A DNA stretch of 64,000 nucleotides from Thermohalobaculum sp965263335 (GCA_965263335.1 CBDHHE010000001.1:3720001-3784000), one strand, 5' to 3'. Positions 8,447 through 16,757 are shown, counted from the first letter of the stretch. Notes: generated by a model not told the origin, from the sequence alone. A program made the numbers and translations.

Positions 8447-9243
8447 AGTTCCTTCCCGCGGTCGCGTGCCGCGACAACGGCCTCGCGCATCAGTTCGGCG
8501 AGCCGCTCATCCTTCATCATGACACCTAGAGCAGCGGCCGTCGTGCCGCCCGGGCTGGTCACCTGAGATCGCAAGATGCCCGGCTCGACGCCGGATTGCG
8601 CAGCTAGACGCCCTGCGCCCATCACGGTCTGCATCGCCATTCGACCGGCAAGTTCGGGCGGCAACCCGACGCCTGCACCTGCGTCGGCCAGGCATTCGAT
8701 GAGGTGAAAGACATATGCAGGGCCCGATCCCGACAGCGCGGTGACCGCATCCATGAGCTCTTCGTTGTCGATCCAGTCGACCATGCCGGAATGCGCGAGC
8801 AGCGCATCTGTCAAAGAGCGCTTGTCGTGCGGCACATGATCGTTTGCGCAACACACCAGCATGCCGTGGCCGATGGCTGCGGGCGTGTTTGGCATACACC
8901 GGATGATCGGTGTTGGCCCCGGCAGCATCTCGCCCAGGGTTGCGATGGTCGTCCCGGCCGCGATAGAAACGAACACCGCGGGCCCGCCGGCAAAGCGTAC
9001 ATACGATGGCACGACATCGCGCATGACCTGTGGCTTGACGGCGAGCACGATCAAGTCGGGCGCAAGTTCTGCCGCCAGCTCTTCCGGGTCTCCGACGGCG
9101 TTTGCACCGGCTTCGGCTGCACGCACGCGCAGCGCCTCGTTCGGCTCGACCACGTGCACATCCGGCGCAGGTGCCGAGCTGAGCCAGCCCTTCAGCATCG
9201 CAAAGCCCATGTTGCCGCAGCCGACAAGCACGAGTTTGGTCAT
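8434..9243 (-). CDS. proC: pyrroline-5-carboxylate reductase
   Basis: This enzyme makes the last step of proline synthesis, reducing pyrroline-5-carboxylate with NAD(P)H. It has 269 residues from ATG 9243, whose start codon overlaps the stop of the rfbC-like gene (ATGA). The Rossmann motif GCGNMGFAML is at residue 8, AVKPQVMRDV near 70, IRCMPNTPAAIGHGM near 115 and the C-terminal signature QVTSPGGTTAAAL near 225. Length is normal for ProC. It forms the last gene of the CDP-sugar operon, an odd partnership discussed in the findings. Confidence 0.93.
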   Translation of the reverse strand: MTKLVLVGCGNMGFAMLKGWLSSAPAPDVHVVEPNEALRVRAAEAGANAVGDPEELAAELAPDLIVLAVKPQVMRDVVPSYVRFAGGPAVFVSIAAGTTIATLGEMLPGPTPIIRCMPNTPAAIGHGMLVCCANDHVPHDKRSLTDALLAHSGMVDWIDNEELMDAVTALSGSGPAYVFHLIECLADAGAGVGLPPELAGRMAMQTVMGAGRLAAQSGVEPGILRSQVTSPGGTTAAALGVMMKDERLAELMREAVVAARDRGKELSAG

Positions 9244-9821
9244 CGCTCTTCTCCCTGTAACGCGTTGTCCTCGCCTTTGGTCTTCAGATCGGACCGCTCG
9301 GCGAACCATGGCCAGGCTTGATCCTGCGCACTGATCACCGCGGGCTCTGCCGGCCAATCGATCGCGAACGCCGGATCATTCCAGCGAAGACCGTCAGCCT
9401 GGCCAGGCATGTATGATCGTCCCATCTGGTAGAAGATTTGGGTGTCGGGCTCCAGTGTCAGAAATCCGTGCGCCACGCCTTCAGGCAGGTAGATTGCCTT
9501 CAGCGACGCCGCCGTGAGCTCGACAGCAATCGAGTTTCCCTGATGCGGCCCCGGCCGCAGATCGAGCACAACATCCCAGGCGCTGCCGCGGATCACGCGC
9601 ACGAGTTTGGATTCTGCGAATGGCGGCTTCTGGAAGTGCATGCCCCGCAATGTGTGACGGGCGGTGTTCGTCGACAGGTTCACCTGCGTGGGCGTGAAAT
9701 CGATCCCGGCCCGCGCGAACTCATCCGGACAGTAGAGCCGGGCGAAGACCCCGCGTTCATCGTGATGAGGCTCCGCCTCGACCAGTACCACGCCATCAAG
9801 CGCTGTCTCGTGAAAGATCAC
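9240..9821 (-). CDS. rfbC: dTDP-4-dehydrorhamnose 3,5-epimerase family (RmlC-like) sugar epimerase
   Basis: This is a cupin-fold epimerase of nucleotide-activated 4-keto-6-deoxy sugars, with 193 residues from ATG 9821. RmlC motifs are in order: HDERGVFARLYC, QVNLSTNTARHTLRGMHFQ with the catalytic histidine, VRVIRGSAWDVVLDLRPG with the paired aspartate, YLPEGVAHGFLTLEP, and RWNDPAFAIDWP at the C-terminus. The upstream genes make CDP-4-keto-6-deoxyglucose, so the likely substrate is a C-methylated CDP-keto sugar rather than the dTDP form. It overlaps the upstream methyltransferase and the downstream proC by four bases each. The symbol follows the rfb nomenclature of its neighbours. Confidence 0.88.
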   Translation of the reverse strand: MIFHETALDGVVLVEAEPHHDERGVFARLYCPDEFARAGIDFTPTQVNLSTNTARHTLRGMHFQKPPFAESKLVRVIRGSAWDVVLDLRPGPHQGNSIAVELTAASLKAIYLPEGVAHGFLTLEPDTQIFYQMGRSYMPGQADGLRWNDPAFAIDWPAEPAVISAQDQAWPWFAERSDLKTKGEDNALQGEER

Positions 9822-11047
9822 AGCAGCGTCACTTCCGGGACTGCGGTCAGGAAGCGCCCGCCCCAGGCGCTTATGGCTGCATGTTCGCCACTGATCTCAG
9901 CCGCCAGGTTCCATGGCAGGATCACGACGAAGTCTGGCTTGCGTTCATAGAGTTGAGACGGGTCGAGCACCGGGATGTGCGAGCCTGGCAGCAGCTTGTT
10001 CTGCTTCTCGGGGTTACGGTCGACGACAAAGTCGATCTGGTCTCGCGACACGCCGCAGACATTGAGGAATGTGTTCCCCTTGGCGGCGGCGCCATAGGCT
10101 GCGACGCGCTTGCCTTCGGCATGGGCGCTGGCAAGGAAGGCCTGGAAACCAGCGCATATCTCGCGGATGCGTGTCCCGAACGCCAGATAGGGCTCTGCCG
10201 TATCGAGACCTGCTTGCAATTCTTGCGTCCGCACAAGCGCCAGACGTTCTGTCTCTGGAAAATTTGACCCGGCCATGCCTGCGTAGACCCGGAGCGAGCC
10301 GCCATGGGTTGCGAGCTGCTCGACATCGAAGACCGCCAGTCCCACCGCGCGCAACAGGCGCTCGACGAACAGCAGCGAGAGATACGAGTAGTGCTCATGA
10401 TAGATCGTGTCGAACTGAGCACCTTCCATCAGCCTGAGCAGGTGTGGAAACTCAAACGTGACAATACCCGCCGGTTTGAGCACGACGGGAAGCCCGGCGA
10501 CGAAGTTCTGAATGTCAGGCACGTGCGCGAGCACGTTGTTCGCAGCGATCAGGTCAGCGCTGTATCCCCTGGCGCGCAGGCGTTTGGCCGTATCTAGGTC
10601 GAAGAAGGCCACCTCTGTGGGCACGCCCTTGGCCACAGCCAGTTCGGCGGCGTGCCCGGCGGGTTCCACGCCGAGGACGGGGATTGCCCGCGCCGCGAAA
10701 TGCTGCAGCAGGTAGCCGTCATTGGACGCGATCTCCATGACAAGGCTGTCGGCATCGAGCGCAAAGCGTTCGATCATCGCCTCCGCGTAGCGCTTGGCAT
10801 GCGCAACCCAGCTCTTCGAGTAGGAGGAGAGATAGGCGTAGTCGTGGTGAAATATCGCACCGGCATCGATCGTTTCGGTGGTTTGTACCAATCGGCACGC
10901 GTCGCAGACCATGACCTTGAGGGGCCAGCTCCGTTCCGTCGCGATGGCCTCATCGGTCGGCGGAAGGTAGCCGTTCGCCAGGGGTGTCGCGCCCAGATCG
11001 GCGAACACGGTGTCGAGGGGGGCCTTGCAAAAGCGGCACGGGGTCAT
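9818..11047 (-). CDS. nucleotide-sugar C-methyltransferase (SAM-dependent, zinc-finger N-terminus)
   Basis: The protein has 409 residues from ATG 11047, overlapping the rfbG stop by four bases. It shows the three-part layout of the TylC3/NovU class. First comes an N-terminal zinc-binding domain with cysteines in CRFCK and CDACRLVQT. Next is a SAM domain (LVMEIASNDGYLLQHF near residue 105, AANNVLAHVPDIQNFV, and IYHEHYSYLSL, which provides the conserved histidine/tyrosine/glutamate group). Last is a C-terminal domain (RVAAYGAAAKGNTFLNVCG and FVVILPWNLAAEI). Members add a methyl group to the carbon beside the 4-keto group of a nucleotide-activated deoxysugar, usually C3. With RfbF, RfbG and the epimerase it would give a branched CDP-6-deoxyhexose. 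Sugar identity is not decided by sequence. Confidence 0.85.
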   Translation of the reverse strand: MTPCRFCKAPLDTVFADLGATPLANGYLPPTDEAIATERSWPLKVMVCDACRLVQTTETIDAGAIFHHDYAYLSSYSKSWVAHAKRYAEAMIERFALDADSLVMEIASNDGYLLQHFAARAIPVLGVEPAGHAAELAVAKGVPTEVAFFDLDTAKRLRARGYSADLIAANNVLAHVPDIQNFVAGLPVVLKPAGIVTFEFPHLLRLMEGAQFDTIYHEHYSYLSLLFVERLLRAVGLAVFDVEQLATHGGSLRVYAGMAGSNFPETERLALVRTQELQAGLDTAEPYLAFGTRIREICAGFQAFLASAHAEGKRVAAYGAAAKGNTFLNVCGVSRDQIDFVVDRNPEKQNKLLPGSHIPVLDPSQLYERKPDFVVILPWNLAAEISGEHAAISAWGGRFLTAVPEVTLL

Positions 11048-12123
11048 TCAGGGGACCCTTGTCGTTGGGCAAATCGTTCGATCTGATCGTCCGTAAACTG
11101 GCACATGTCACCACCGGCCCGCCAGTGAGAGTACCACTCAGCCGTCCATTGGATGGCTTCGGCAGGAGGCAGGCGATTGCGCCACCGGAGTGTGGTTTCC
11201 GCGGCACTCGGATCCACGGACAGAGCGTGCATTTCCACTGGACCTGCGCGGCGGTCACGGTTCCAAGGGGTTTCAATGCCCAGGGCAGTGTTCATTGCGA
11301 CTGCCACCTCGGCAACGGTCAGGGGTGACGCGTCCAGCGCAGGGCCGAAGTTCAGCGCATTCGGCGCTTGCTTGCCCTTGGCGAGTGCCTCGAGGTAGTC
11401 AATGTATCCCGTGAGACAGTCGAGCACGTGCTGCCAGGGCCGGGTCGCGTCCGGATGTCGCAGGATCAGCGGCGCACCGGCAAGAGCTGCCCGCACGATG
11501 TCTGGCACGAGCCTGTCTTCGGAGAAATCCCCACCGCCGATGACATTTCCGCCGCGGGCGCTCGCAAGCGCTGTCCCGCGCTCGGCAAGAAACGCTTGCC
11601 GCCAGCAGGCGGTCGCGATCTCGGCCGCGGCTTTCGAGGCGGCATAGGGATCGTGTCCGCCAAGCCGATCACCCTCCACGAAGGGACGCCCGCTCTGGTC
11701 GTTCTCGTAGACCTTGTCCGAGGTCACTACCAGAACGGCGCGCACCCCGTCACACCCGCCAAGCGCATCCATCAGGTTCACCGTGCCCATAACATTGGTG
11801 GCAAACGTCTCAACCGGATCGCGATAGCTTCGGCGCACCAGCGGTTGCGCTGCCATGTGCAGGACCAGTTCGGGCGCCGCTTCCGACACCGCCCGCCGCA
11901 CTGCAGCGTGATCGCGCAGGTCACAAATGAGAGATGCGGGCGTTCCCGGTTGTGCTTCGGCACCGAGCAATCGCCACAGGCTGGGCTCGGTCTCCGGTGC
12001 CAGCGCAAGCCCTGTGATATCCGCTCCCATCTTGGCCAGGAGGCGGGTGGCCCAACCACCCTTGAAGCCCGTGTGGCCGGTGACGAGCACGCGCCGATCG
12101 CGCCAGAATTCAGGATCGGGCAC
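11044..12123 (-). CDS. rfbG: CDP-glucose 4,6-dehydratase
   Basis: This enzyme converts CDP-glucose to CDP-4-keto-6-deoxyglucose with a bound NAD cofactor. It has 359 residues from ATG 12123, three bases after the rfbF stop. The extended SDR fold is shown by VTGHTGFKGGWATRLL at residue 13, LVLHMAAQPLVRRSY near 85, LVVTSDKVYEN near 130 and DPYAASKAAAEI with the catalytic Tyr-x-x-x-Lys near 158. ARGGNVIGGGDFSEDRLVPD and RPWQHVLDCLTGYI are specific to the RfbG branch. The C-terminal DNHLETL-like contact with the sugar nucleotide is provided by EWYSHWRAGGDM. Second gene of the operon. Confidence 0.94.
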   Translation of the reverse strand: MPDPEFWRDRRVLVTGHTGFKGGWATRLLAKMGADITGLALAPETEPSLWRLLGAEAQPGTPASLICDLRDHAAVRRAVSEAAPELVLHMAAQPLVRRSYRDPVETFATNVMGTVNLMDALGGCDGVRAVLVVTSDKVYENDQSGRPFVEGDRLGGHDPYAASKAAAEIATACWRQAFLAERGTALASARGGNVIGGGDFSEDRLVPDIVRAALAGAPLILRHPDATRPWQHVLDCLTGYIDYLEALAKGKQAPNALNFGPALDASPLTVAEVAVAMNTALGIETPWNRDRRAGPVEMHALSVDPSAAETTLRWRNRLPPAEAIQWTAEWYSHWRAGGDMCQFTDDQIERFAQRQGSPE

Positions 12124-12126
12124 CGT

Positions 12127-12906
12127 TCAATCCCAAATCTTCCAGGGCGCGCCGCCTGACCAGAGTGTCTCGAGATGGTTCTTGTCACGCAGCGTGTCCA
12201 TTGGGTGCCAAAAGCCGTCATGGCGCCAGGCCATCAGTTCACCATCGGCCGCAAGGCTCTCGAGAGGCTCGCGCTCGAAATATGTTGCGTCGCCATCGAT
12301 CCGGTCGAGCACCTCACGGTTCAGAACGAAGAACCCGCCGTTGATCCTACCCTGGTCCCCGGGCGGCTTCTCGACGAAGCGCCGGACCTGGTCCCCTTCG
12401 GTTTCGAGCGCGCCATAGCGACCCGGCGGAATGACACTGGTCACCGTGGCCGCACGTCCATGCTCGCGGTGAAAAGCAACCAGTTCGGTCACTTTCACAT
12501 CGGCAACCCCGTCGCCATAGGTCAGGCAGAAGGTGTCCCCAAGGTACGGCGCCACGCGTTTGAGCCGTCCGCCCGTCATCGTCTCGGGTCCTGTGTCGAC
12601 CAATGTCACGCGCCACGGCTCGGCGAACCGCTGGTGGTACTCGATCTCGCCGGACACAGCGTCGATGGTCACATCGGACGCGTGCAGCACATAGTTCGCG
12701 AAGTACTCCTTGATCATGTATCCGCGATAGCCGAGGCAGATCACGAAGTTGTTGAACCCATGAGCCGAGTAGATCTTCATCACGTGCCATAGGATCGGCC
12801 GGCCACCGATCTCGATCATCGGCTTCGGGCGCAGGTGGCTCTCCTCCGAAATACGGGTTCCCAGCCCACCGGCCAGAATCACCACCTTGACAGCGTCTTG
12901 CGCCAT
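12127..12906 (-). CDS. rfbF: glucose-1-phosphate cytidylyltransferase
   Basis: This enzyme activates glucose-1-phosphate with CTP to CDP-glucose, the entry step of CDP-deoxysugar synthesis. It has 259 residues from ATG 12906. The nucleotidyltransferase signature VVILAGGLGTRISEESH and the sugar-phosphate lysine region RPKPMIEIGGRPILWHVM are at the N-terminus. LTYGDGVADVKV carries the metal-binding aspartate, and INGGFFVLNREVLDRI and FWHPMDTLRDKNHLE match RfbF throughout. It is the first gene of the leftward operon rfbF-rfbG-methyltransferase-rfbC-proC and is divergent from the ThDP enzyme gene, 107 bases away. Confidence 0.95.
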   Translation of the reverse strand: MAQDAVKVVILAGGLGTRISEESHLRPKPMIEIGGRPILWHVMKIYSAHGFNNFVICLGYRGYMIKEYFANYVLHASDVTIDAVSGEIEYHQRFAEPWRVTLVDTGPETMTGGRLKRVAPYLGDTFCLTYGDGVADVKVTELVAFHREHGRAATVTSVIPPGRYGALETEGDQVRRFVEKPPGDQGRINGGFFVLNREVLDRIDGDATYFEREPLESLAADGELMAWRHDGFWHPMDTLRDKNHLETLWSGGAPWKIWD

Positions 12907-12949
12907 GCTGTGCCCTATTCCCTGTGCCGGATTACGGCTTATACATCAT

Positions 12950-12977
12950 CGGTCGGCGGGTGCCAGACCCGCGACCG
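12950..12977. promoter_or_regulatory. imperfect inverted repeat between divergent rfbF and ThDP-enzyme genes
   Basis: The arms (12950-12961 and 12967-12977) pair over eleven positions with one bulged G and a five-base loop. The repeat sits between the divergent starts, 44 bases from rfbF and 36 bases from the ThDP gene. It could be an operator or an mRNA leader hairpin. No known binding consensus was recognised. Confidence 0.3.
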
Positions 12978-13013
12978 GCAGGCGTTGGGGCATAACCGGG
13001 CAGGAGACGTTTC

Positions 13014-14675
13014 ATGACAAAGGACAACAGGCATGCGGGTGCGCTGCTCACCGATTGCCTTCGCGCGCAAGGCGCTCGTCGGATATTTGCCGTGCCGGGT
13101 GAAAGCTATCTGGCCGCTCTCGACGGTTTGCACGACGCCAATGACATCGAACTGGTGCTTACCCGTCACGAGGGAGGGGCCGCTTTCATGGCGGAGGCCC
13201 ATGGCAAGCTGACCGGCGAGCCCGGCATCGCCATGGTCACACGAGGCCCCGGCGCTACGAATGCCTCGATCGGTGTGCATACCGCCATGCAGGACTCGAG
13301 CCCGATGATCCTGTTCGTCGGCCAGATCGCGACATGGATGCGCGACCGCGAGGCGTTTCAGGAGATAGACTACCGTGCGTTTTTTGGTCCGATCGCCAAA
13401 TGGGCGACCGAGGTCGATGATGCGGCGCGTCTGCCCGAGATCGTCAGCCGCGCGTTCTCCGTGGCCTTGTCGGGCAGACCCGGGCCCGTTGTGATTGCTC
13501 TTCCGGAGGACATGATTTCGGGTCCGGTGGACACCTCGGCAGGCGCAAGGGTCCGGGTGGCACGCCCATGCCCCGAACCCGGTTCAATCGACGATGCGGT
13601 GGGAATGCTCGCAGCGGCCGAGCGGCCATTGGTCCTTGTTGGAGGCGGTGGCTGGACCGAACGCGGTCGCGCGCTGCTGAAAACCTTCGCCGAGGCGGGC
13701 GCACTGCCCGTCGCCGCAGCCTTTCGGTTTCAGGATCTGATGGACAATCACTCGCCCTGCTATGTGGGCGATGCAGGTGCGGGCATGTTCCCGTACATGA
13801 AGGAGCTGCAACGAAACGCCGATGTGATCCTTGCGATCGGACCGCGGTTTGGCGAGATGACGACGGGTGGCTACGAGACACTGGTGGCACCGGATCCCGC
13901 CCAGGATCTCATTCACGTGCATGCGTCCGATGGTGAGCTTGGCAAAATTTACCAGCCAAAGCTTCCGATCCATGCCCACCCCGAAACCTTTCTCGAGGCG
14001 ATTTCGGCCGCTGTGCTGCCGGCATCTGACACTCGATCTGCATGGACGGCGCAGGCACGGGCACAATACGAGGCAGGGTTCGCCCTGCCACCCCAGCCAG
14101 GCGGGCTCGATATGGGGGCGGTGATGCGTCACCTGCAGGAGGTGCTGCCGGAGGATGCGATTCTCACCAATGGTGCGGGCAACTTTGCGATCTGGCCGAA
14201 CAAGCTGTTCCGGTACGGGACCAAGCAAAGGCTTCTGGGCCCGCAGTCCGGCGCCATGGGATCAGGCATTCCGGCCGCGGTCGCCGCGAAGGCCGAGCAT
14301 CGAGACCGGACGGTGGTCTGTTTCGCCGGTGATGGCGATTTTCAGATGACGGGGATGGAGCTCGGTGCGGCGCTTCAGGCGGATTGTCAGCCGATCGTGC
14401 TGGTGTTGAACAACGGGATGTACGGGACCATCCGGATGCATCAGGAGCGCGAGTATCCCCATCGCGTTTCAGGCACAGCGATCACCAACCCGGACTTCGT
14501 CAAATTGGGTGAGGCGTTTGGCTACCACGCCGAACGGATCGAAAGCACGGATCAGTTTGCACCCGCCTTCGAGCGTGCGGTTGCGTCATCGAGCGGCGCG
14601 CTTCTGGAACTGATGATCGATCCCGAAGCAATCACGCCGCGTGCAAGCCTGAGCCAAATCCGAGGCAGCGCTTAG
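13014..14675 (+). CDS. thiamine-diphosphate-dependent enzyme, acetolactate synthase-like
   Basis: The protein has 553 residues from ATG 13014, with AGGAGA six bases upstream. All three ThDP-enzyme domains are present: an N-terminal pyrimidine-binding domain with the catalytic glutamate in TRHEGGAAFMA (near residue 50), a central domain (AERPLVLVGGGGWTERGR), and a C-terminal pyrophosphate domain with GDGDFQMTGMELGAA and VLNNGMYGT (the GDG...N metal motif, near residue 440). It resembles the large-subunit acetolactate synthase/benzoylformate decarboxylase group. No small regulatory subunit gene is adjacent, so biosynthetic IlvB is unlikely. The substrate is unknown. It is divergent from the CDP-sugar operon, and a link to it is speculative. 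Confidence 0.8.
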   Translation: MTKDNRHAGALLTDCLRAQGARRIFAVPGESYLAALDGLHDANDIELVLTRHEGGAAFMAEAHGKLTGEPGIAMVTRGPGATNASIGVHTAMQDSSPMILFVGQIATWMRDREAFQEIDYRAFFGPIAKWATEVDDAARLPEIVSRAFSVALSGRPGPVVIALPEDMISGPVDTSAGARVRVARPCPEPGSIDDAVGMLAAAERPLVLVGGGGWTERGRALLKTFAEAGALPVAAAFRFQDLMDNHSPCYVGDAGAGMFPYMKELQRNADVILAIGPRFGEMTTGGYETLVAPDPAQDLIHVHASDGELGKIYQPKLPIHAHPETFLEAISAAVLPASDTRSAWTAQARAQYEAGFALPPQPGGLDMGAVMRHLQEVLPEDAILTNGAGNFAIWPNKLFRYGTKQRLLGPQSGAMGSGIPAAVAAKAEHRDRTVVCFAGDGDFQMTGMELGAALQADCQPIVLVLNNGMYGTIRMHQEREYPHRVSGTAITNPDFVKLGEAFGYHAERIESTDQFAPAFERAVASSSGALLELMIDPEAITPRASLSQIRGSA

Positions 14676-14685
14676 ACCTACGTGA

Positions 14686-14701
14686 TGTGACAACTGTCAC
14701 G
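14686..14701. promoter_or_regulatory. CRP/FNR-type palindrome upstream of the RTX gene
   Basis: TGTGA, six bases, then TCACG at 14686-14701 differs from the CRP consensus TGTGA-N6-TCACA at one position. It lies 10 bases after the ThDP gene stop and about 235 bases before the RTX gene start. The strand of action is not defined. Confidence 0.4.
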
Positions 14702-14876
14702 GCATTTCCGCATGATGCCTGTGCCAGGATGCACGTTCACGCATTCGCGAACGGGCTCTAACATTCGCCTCGTGCCGCCGTGGTTGGAAGTTTCGCTCAC
14801 TTTTCGGACGGCACACCTGGAATGAGTGCCCCGGGATCTTAGACCGGATCCATTTAAGCTGGACCTATTCGGTTTC

Positions 14877-14892
14877 CGGGCCTTCGGGCCCG
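14877..14892 (+). terminator. UUCG-tetraloop hairpin in the ThDP/RTX intergenic region
   Basis: CGGGCC (14877-14882), loop TTCG, GGCCCG (14887-14892), then GAAAATT. The perfect six-base stem with a UUCG loop is very stable. It could end transcripts from the ThDP gene or form part of the RTX mRNA leader, 44 bases before the RTX start. There is no T run, so the terminator call is weak. Confidence 0.4.
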
Positions 14893-14935
14893 AAAATTGC
14901 GCCGGAGCACGCGAAAATTTGAAGGAGTAGTTTCA

Positions 14936-16714
14936 GTGCCCAATCAAAATGCCATCGGCCTTTATACAGACCTGACAAACAACAGCGACAACTTCGTTGC
15001 CGACGCAGCGGAGGCGATCTCACTCAGCAACGCCCACCCGGATCTCATCTGGTCGGGTCTTCACGCTCTCAACGGCAACGACCTGATCACGCGTGATCGC
15101 ACTGGCTCTTACGCCCTCGGGACCTATGCCGAGTACTATGACAACTTTAATGTCAACGGCGGTGAGGGTTTCGACACGGTCAGCTACTCGCTTGCGCCTA
15201 CGGCGCTCTTCGCCGATCTGCTGGCCGGTGTCGGCGAGATCGATAACGCAGATGGCAAGCTCTACAAGGACGACACCTATGAGAGCATCGAAGGCATCTG
15301 GGGCACCCACTTTGATGACACGATCTTCGGCGACAACGGTGACAATATCATCAAGGGCCTGAACGGCAATGACACCATCAACGGGCGTGGTGGCGTCGAC
15401 TTTATCGAGGGCGGCAATGGCGTCGATCAAATCCTCGGCGGTGATGGAGGCGACGTCATCTTCGGCGGCAATGACGGCGACAACATCTGGGGCGAGAATG
15501 GTGCGGACCACATCAATGGCGAAGGTGGGGCCGACACGATCCATGGCGGCGCTGATGGCGATGTGATTGACGGTGGCTCAGGCTCGGACACCATCAACGG
15601 CGATGGCGGCGCCGACACTATCGACGGCGGTGGTGACGGAGACAACATCGACGGTGGATCGGGTAACGACACGATCTATGGTGGCGAAGGCAACGATAAC
15701 ATCGACGGCGGCTTCGGCTCAGACCACATCACGGTGGGACACGGTCACGATGTCGCCGAAGGTGGTTGGGGCTCTGACACGTTCTATATCGGGACCGAAT
15801 TCGGCAGCAACTGGATCGACGGTGGTGCGCAAGCTGACAAGGTCGTATACGAGGGCGATCAGGAAGTCTTCGTCGATCTCTTCAACGGGAGCGCCTCCCG
15901 ATCCGGCGGCACCGATACGCTGATCAGCATTCGTGACGTCGAGACGGAGGGTGGCAGTGACACCGTCTGGGGCACCACCGGCTACAACTCGATCAAGACC
16001 GGCGGTGGAGCAGACACGGTGCTTACGTTAGGTGGAGACGATTTCGTAGATTCCGGCTCTGGTCACGATGTGGTCGTCGGCTATGGCGGCAACGAGACAA
16101 TCATTGCCGGGACCGGCAACGACCATGTCAGTGCGTATGCCGGTGACGACACCATCGACGGCGGCTGGGGCAATGACGAGATCGACGGCGGTGAAGGTGA
16201 CGACACCATCGACGGCGGCTGGGGCAAAGACGAGCTCGACGGCGGTGAAGGTGACGACACCATCGACGGCGGCGCTAAGGCCGACCTGATCATCGGCGGT
16301 GCAGGCTACGATGCTCTGACTGGCGGCGGCGGGGCCGATACGTTCCTGTGGAATGTCGGCGATCATGACGGTTATGCCGACACGATCTCGGATTTCAATG
16401 GCAACTCCGACTTCCTCGCCTTCGGTGAGGGCTTCTTCGGCCCTGGAGTCATCAACCTGTCTTCGGTACTTTCGGCCCATGACGGCTGGGGCGGTACCGT
16501 GATCATGGCTGATTCTGCCGAGGCCGGCTCGCAGTTGCTGGCAGTGGTGCTGAACGGAGGTCAAACTGCCGCGATCCAGCAACGCATCGCCAATGGCTCG
16601 ATCATAGACGTCGACGTGAACGATGCGTTCTCTGAGGCATCGGACGAATTCCAGGTACTCGACAACGACTCGCCTTTCGGGCGGGAAGATATGGTGGATC
16701 AGCTCCTGTTCTGA
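14936..16714 (+). CDS. RTX-type (hemolysin-type) calcium-binding repeat protein, probably type I secreted
   Basis: The protein has 592 residues from GTG 14936, chosen because GAAGGAG lies eight bases upstream; the longer open frame from 14897 starts before that site. From about residue 125 to 465 it is built of glycine/aspartate nonapeptides of the GGxGxDxUx type (for example GGNGVDQILGGDGGDVIF), which bind calcium and fold as a parallel beta roll. The protein is very acidic, has no cysteine-rich or Sec signal region, and ends in a domain with DTISDFNGNSDFLAF, as in C-terminally secreted RTX proteins. No enzymatic domain is seen in the N-terminal 120 residues. No ABC exporter or membrane fusion gene is adjacent. 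A role in adhesion, surface layer or biofilm is possible. Confidence 0.88.
   Translation: MPNQNAIGLYTDLTNNSDNFVADAAEAISLSNAHPDLIWSGLHALNGNDLITRDRTGSYALGTYAEYYDNFNVNGGEGFDTVSYSLAPTALFADLLAGVGEIDNADGKLYKDDTYESIEGIWGTHFDDTIFGDNGDNIIKGLNGNDTINGRGGVDFIEGGNGVDQILGGDGGDVIFGGNDGDNIWGENGADHINGEGGADTIHGGADGDVIDGGSGSDTINGDGGADTIDGGGDGDNIDGGSGNDTIYGGEGNDNIDGGFGSDHITVGHGHDVAEGGWGSDTFYIGTEFGSNWIDGGAQADKVVYEGDQEVFVDLFNGSASRSGGTDTLISIRDVETEGGSDTVWGTTGYNSIKTGGGADTVLTLGGDDFVDSGSGHDVVVGYGGNETIIAGTGNDHVSAYAGDDTIDGGWGNDEIDGGEGDDTIDGGWGKDELDGGEGDDTIDGGAKADLIIGGAGYDALTGGGGADTFLWNVGDHDGYADTISDFNGNSDFLAFGEGFFGPGVINLSSVLSAHDGWGGTVIMADSAEAGSQLLAVVLNGGQTAAIQQRIANGSIIDVDVNDAFSEASDEFQVLDNDSPFGREDMVDQLLF
16145..16273 (+). 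repeat. 54-base tandem repeat inside the RTX gene, 2.4 copies
   Basis: Two nearly identical 54-base units start at 16145 and 16199, and a third partial copy runs from 16253 to 16273. Each unit encodes 18 residues, two nonapeptides (DDTIDGGWGNDEIDGGEG and a copy with K and L replacing N and I). Identity at DNA level points to a recent duplication in register with the beta-roll rows. Confidence 0.85.
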
Positions 16715-16729
16715 TCCGCCGGCAAGGCA

Positions 16730-16757
16730 GCACGGCTCTGGGAAACCGGGGCCGTGC
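16730..16757 (+). terminator. strong hairpin after the RTX gene
   Basis: A twelve-base stem (16730-16741 with 16746-16757, two G-U pairs) closed by a GAAA tetraloop lies 15 bases after the RTX stop codon. It is followed by ATCTCCT rather than a pure T run. It separates the RTX gene from the oppositely oriented tRNA gene. Confidence 0.7.

Noticed and set aside
16145..16273. Regular 54-base repeats considered as a CRISPR or satellite array
   Set aside because: The units are in frame, encode RTX nonapeptides and have no spacers.
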